Assembly: GCF_037126465.1 (NCBI RefSeq)
Contig: NC_088202.1
Coordinates: 116,946,123-117,010,122 of the forward strand
DNA length: 64,000 nucleotides
Origin: Ornithodoros turicata
Taxonomy: Eukaryota > Arthropoda > Arachnida > Ixodida > Argasidae
Direction of reading: 5' to 3'
Shown here: one piece after another, positions 60,556 to 64,000 of the stretch
How positions within the stretch are numbered: position 1 is the first letter of the stretch
Layout: each line of letters starts with the position of its first letter
The notes under the pieces: generated by a model
Told to the model about the DNA's origin: nothing
Databases searched by the model: none
The model's input: the letters and a program-made list of their open reading frames with translations, nothing else
Program-made: the position numbers and the translations under genes

Positions 60556-61424
60556 CAGGGTGTCCCAGTAAACGTGTCATTATTTTATAATAAAAAAACA
60601 CCACCTAGAGTCATGCGGTCAATGGCATTTCTTATTACTGGATTTTTGCCACCTCCTCATGTGAATGTCGTGTGACGTAAGTTTAATTATGTAAATTTTT
60701 GCGAGCTTAAGTCGGAAAATTTGCCTAGTAAAGGTCACTTTTTTACTCCACCAATGTGAAGCGTGCCTAATTTAGTCAAATTAATGATAATTGAGAGAGA
60801 GATTCAGGAGCTATCCCATTGGAAAAAATAGCCGAACATCATGCTCTACGGAGGTCGCACAGAATAGCGCACAATGAATTTTCAGCGCAATCTTTGTCAG
60901 TCCGACGAAAGGAGGTTGGAAACCCAGCCCTCCCCGACATTGTAAAAAAAAGATAAAACAGGCACGGCTTATCACATCCGACTTTCGCTGGGATAATGCT
61001 TCCCTCCCCAATTTGGGAACTGTTACTTTTTCTACTATCACTCGGTGGGCTGGCTTTGGAACCTCCTTTCGTCGCACTGAGAGCGATTGCGCTCAAAAAG
61101 TCATCGTGCGCTATGGTCCGGTGCGCCGAAAAGCATGATATTCGGCTATTTTTTCCCATGGGATAGCTCGTCAATATAACTGTGAATTATTATGAATTTG
61201 AGTGAATTCGGCACGCTCTTCGTATTGGTGGGTTAAAAAAGTGACCTTTACTTGGCAAATTTCCGAGTTCAGTTCGCAAATATTTACATAATTAAACTTC
61301 GAGTACGTGACATTCACATTAGGAGGTGGCAAAAACTAATAAGAACAAATGCTGTTGACCGCATGATTCTAGGTGGCGTAGTTTTTTTATTATACTTCAA
61401 TGACACGTTTTCTGGGACACCCTG
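60556..61424 (+). mobile_element. Foldback MITE family A, copy 3
   Basis: CAGGGTGTCCCAGTAAACGT at the left and ACGTTTTCTGGGACACCCTG at the right are flanked by TA. The 869-bp body is in the same orientation as copy 2 (centre CATCCGACTTTCGCTGG at about 60974) and appears close to it over most of its length. The minus-strand ORF at 60839-61174 follows from the palindromic sequence and has no domain. Confidence 0.9.
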
Positions 61425-61469
61425 TATATCGCTCCAGTGGAATGGTTGTACCAACAGGTGTAGCGTATA

Positions 61470-62209
61470 CAGGGTGTTTCGCGAACATCACCCAGCTGAN
61501 NNNNNNNNNNNNNNNNNNNNNNNNNNNNNNNNNNNNNNNNNNNNNNNNNNNNNNNNNNNNNNNNNNNNNNNNNNNNNNNNNNNNNNNNNNNNNNNNNNNA
61601 CCCAGCTGAATAATTCAGAAACGGATGACTGTATCGACGAGCCATCTGCTCGGTAAACATCCTTGAGACATCAGTCGAGAGTTGGCCAGTGTGTGGCTCA
61701 TTTGCATACGATCAAAAAATTAAATAAACGCTTTATGTTTTAATATTTACTTGCTCTCGGCACCTGTGCGGTAACGATCGGGACTTTCAGCGAAAAATAT
61801 TCTATTGTTGTCCCCGTGTGTGAACCAAGCGGATGAACACGGAATTGCGAGCCACATAGCTGGGCGAAAGAACGCATTGGTGCGCTAGTCCGAGCGAGAA
61901 ATATGTTAACAGAAACCAATTAATTACTCGAAAAAAATCACAATGTGTCCACGTGGGTGGTCTCTGGATTATTTTTGGTCGTAATTCCCCATCGCTATGG
62001 CACAGGGGCCGAAAGCGTCCGACGTAAAATTCAAAGTTTATATAATTATTAAGCGTATGCAAATGAGCCCTCACTGGTCCGCCATTAACCGACGTTACAA
62101 GGATGCTTACCAAAAAGAAGAATACCAAAAAGAATACCATGTTTACCAGAAAGATCGAAGAAGCTATTCGATAGCATCTTCCGGCTGGGAGATTTTCTCG
62201 AAACACCCG
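61470..62209. mobile_element. TA-flanked MITE with CAGGGTGTTTCGCGAA end, containing an assembly gap
   Basis: The left end CAGGGTGTTTCGCGAACATC, then CCCAGCTGA, is inverted at the right as TCCGGCTGGGAGATTTTCTC, then GAAACACCCG. TA flanks both (61468-61469 and 62210-62211). Similarity of the arms continues inward for about 70 bp (GATGACTGTATCGA versus GATGCTATCGA). The true length is unknown because 100 N lie in the left arm. No transposase seen. The terminus differs from family A (TTTCGCG versus TCCCAGA). Confidence 0.72.
61500..61599. other. 100-N assembly gap with repeated flanks
   Basis: Exactly 100 N. The 10 bases ACCCAGCTGA end the left side (61490-61499) and begin the right side (61600-61609), so the two contigs probably overlap. 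Confidence 0.95.
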
Positions 62210-63330
62210 TAATGCGGGATGATTTGATCACAAGTGAGGGCTCTCCTCACTCTCCTGTATGGTTTCCCAGGGGCGTAGCTTACGCTTCTGGATGTGATAG
62301 GTTTTACATGACTCACAGCTCTAACGTCGAATGTGCTTTCCTTCACTCTGCTTGTTACAATTACGTCAGAACCCGGAACACGTACTCGGTCTCTGGCTCA
62401 GTCGACGGGAAATGACTTATACATGACCGTATCTACAAACATAAATAGAGCGAATGATTTTGATACAAAACATGTGCAAAAGCTACGAGAGAGGCATAGA
62501 TACCGTATCTGCTGGATGACTATAGTTGTCTAAAATTCATTAAATAACTCTAATTAAGGGCTTATAATTAATTTAATTAAATAGTTAATTTGTTAATTTT
62601 AGGTAATTAGCCATCTATAGCGGGTACATAACCCACTACGAGAATATGTCCGCATGGCCGTATAGCTCACCTGCACAAACGGCATCTATGTTGCTCCGAT
62701 AGCTTTCTTATTGAAAAAATATGTAAGGAATTTATTTTAAAGAATGGCAGATATGATGCAAGTTACAGTGGCATCAAATGAACGACAGCGACAGATCTGT
62801 TTATTGGAGCTCTCCTGTCGCTATGTGCATGGTTCGCCGTGTCGATTGTGGTTCGCAGCAAGATCTTCCGTACGTACACTTCCTAGGACAGCCCATAATG
62901 CCGCTTACACACGCAATACCGTTTCCGCTGCTGCTGCGGGCGACAAGAAGCCGGTACGCGCGTGGCGCAACGGCGCATCTCTTCACATGCCATGACAACG
63001 GCAACCGCCGCTGCCACTTTTTCTCTGAGGCACGTGACGCCAACGTGTCAGCAAACGTGACTCTCTGAAATGACCAATTTGCATCGCGCGCCATTTTCTC
63101 GTTTCTTCGTATCTCGCACGAAGGGAGAGAAGGGTGTTCGGCGATGCGACGTACGGGACAGGATCTTCATGAATGTGAGCCCTTAACAGCTATTGCTGTA
63201 AAAAAAAAGAAAGAAAAAAAAGCATCCTGCATTTCCTGCGCATGTCCTTCATTACCCCATCCGGTGCCAATATAAATGAACTTACGCATTATCGCTAAAA
63301 AGTCGCTTTCCCGCAAGTATTGCGCTTGAA
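62210..63330. other. Non-coding, nothing recognised
   Basis: AT-rich TAATTAA stretch at about 62550-62600. The ORFs at 62744-63094 are in overlapping frames without domains. Confidence 0.45.
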
Positions 63331-63400
63331 GACAAATGTCGGCACAGTACACACAAGTGTCGGCACACTGTAAAATCGGCCCAGGACACACAGTCCCCCG
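63331..63400 (+). mobile_element. Possible SINE fragment (Ruka-like)
   Basis: AGACAAATGTCGGCACAGT, then AAATCGGCCCAGGACACACA matches the central SINE block, with a small internal duplication of GTCGGCACA. Head and tail are missing. Confidence 0.5.
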
Positions 63401-64000
63401 ATCAACAAGCCGCCGCATCGGCAGGCAGAGCGCCCGGAAATAGCACGCCACTCCGCCACTGACATTTTCTCATTTCCCACGCTGAGAATGGAAGGCGACA
63501 TGTGTTCGAATCCGGTCGTCTGCTACGATTAGGCACACTGCGTTATCGACACCACATCATCATTCACTTCTTTGTACTACAACATGTGATGCATGTTACA
63601 GTCGCACTCGTGAGTTTATAATTTTTTCTGCGGCTCGCTTTAATTTCAATGCCTTTCAATGTCCTCTTACGTGTTTATCAAATTTAAAAAAAAAAAGCTT
63701 CTTGTGCAGGAGTGTCTCATTCATCGAAGTTCTCGTACCAACAAGAAGACCTTATTCTGTGTTTGAGTTAGAAAGCGGACTTTTCTGCAATCCTCTCGGA
63801 TATGTCTCCTACTTTTACCTTAAATTGATAGTGGTACTCTGTTTGAAATGCTGAATCACGAACAAGGGAAACATGAAATATGGCAGTCGTAAAGAAACAA
63901 GAAAGAACAGGCAGCGGCATCAAACCATGCACCTCTTGATTACCGGTCAAGTTTCCATCAAGGGAAATCTGGTTAATGAGCGAGAACTGCGTTGAGCTCA
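63401..64000. other. Non-coding, nothing recognised
   Basis: Contains one isolated B-box-like GTGTTCGAATCCGG at about 63501 without a matching A box. Nothing else supported. Confidence 0.4.

Noticed and set aside
61252..61656. ORFs running through the N gap
   Set aside because: The apparent open frame is produced by unknown bases, and the sequence lies across MITE ends.
1..64000. CRISPR arrays, bacterial operons, rRNA genes, or an integrated viral genome
   Set aside because: No regularly spaced identical repeats, no operon-like ORF packing, no rRNA-like conserved stretches, and no viral replication or structural domains were seen.

Overview
This is a eukaryotic, intron-rich and transposon-rich window, most likely from a chelicerate and probably a hard tick. 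The call rests on three things. Two split exons encode an arthropod Beaten-path (Beat) type immunoglobulin domain. Several dispersed copies of a tRNA-derived SINE have a 3' part that looks like the tick Ruka-type SINE as I know it from established knowledge. There are also many miniature inverted-repeat elements and decayed LINE and LTR pieces. No operon structure, rRNA, intact tRNA, CRISPR array or viral genome was seen.

The only host protein-coding sequence I can support is a partial gene on the + strand. Exon 3722-3927 encodes the first half of the first Ig domain (B-strand Cys and C-strand Trp). Exon 15850-15985 encodes the second half (F-strand Cys in the Beat-typical G-x-Y-x-C-E-V-S-A-D-A-P stretch). 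The splice phases match, and the intron between them is 11,922 bp. The signal-peptide exon and the second Ig domain were not found and probably lie outside the window. Most of 15986-64000 is therefore intron or intergenic DNA.

Layout. 1-3721: a MITE with a 3-bp direct repeat, then minus-strand remnants of a Ty1/copia gag and of a mariner/SETMAR-type helix-turn-helix. 3722-15985: the two Beat exons, with an intron holding foldback MITEs, a LINE 3' end and a hAT-like MITE that ends 53 bp before the second exon. 16-20 kb: a tandem dimer of one MITE family. 22.7-28.1 kb: a LINE RNase H remnant, an LTR or TRIM-like remnant, a SINE fragment and three MITEs. 29.5-35 kb: a second copy of the 0.87-kb foldback element, a GC-rich hAT-like MITE, microsatellites and a 102-bp hairpin. 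37-48 kb: LINE and SINE fragments and a near-perfect 168-bp hairpin. 50-55 kb: two more hAT-like MITEs, one nested with a perfect 8-bp target duplication. 56-64 kb: SINEs, the third 0.87-kb foldback copy, and another TA-flanked MITE whose terminal repeat is broken by a 100-N assembly gap.

I did not find a convincing undescribed multi-gene system. The most informative structure is the mobile-element landscape. Five different hAT-like elements each carry 8-bp target duplications and their own array of a short subterminal motif. There is also a three-copy foldback family and a tandem-dimer MITE. All boundaries were read by eye, without alignment or database search.
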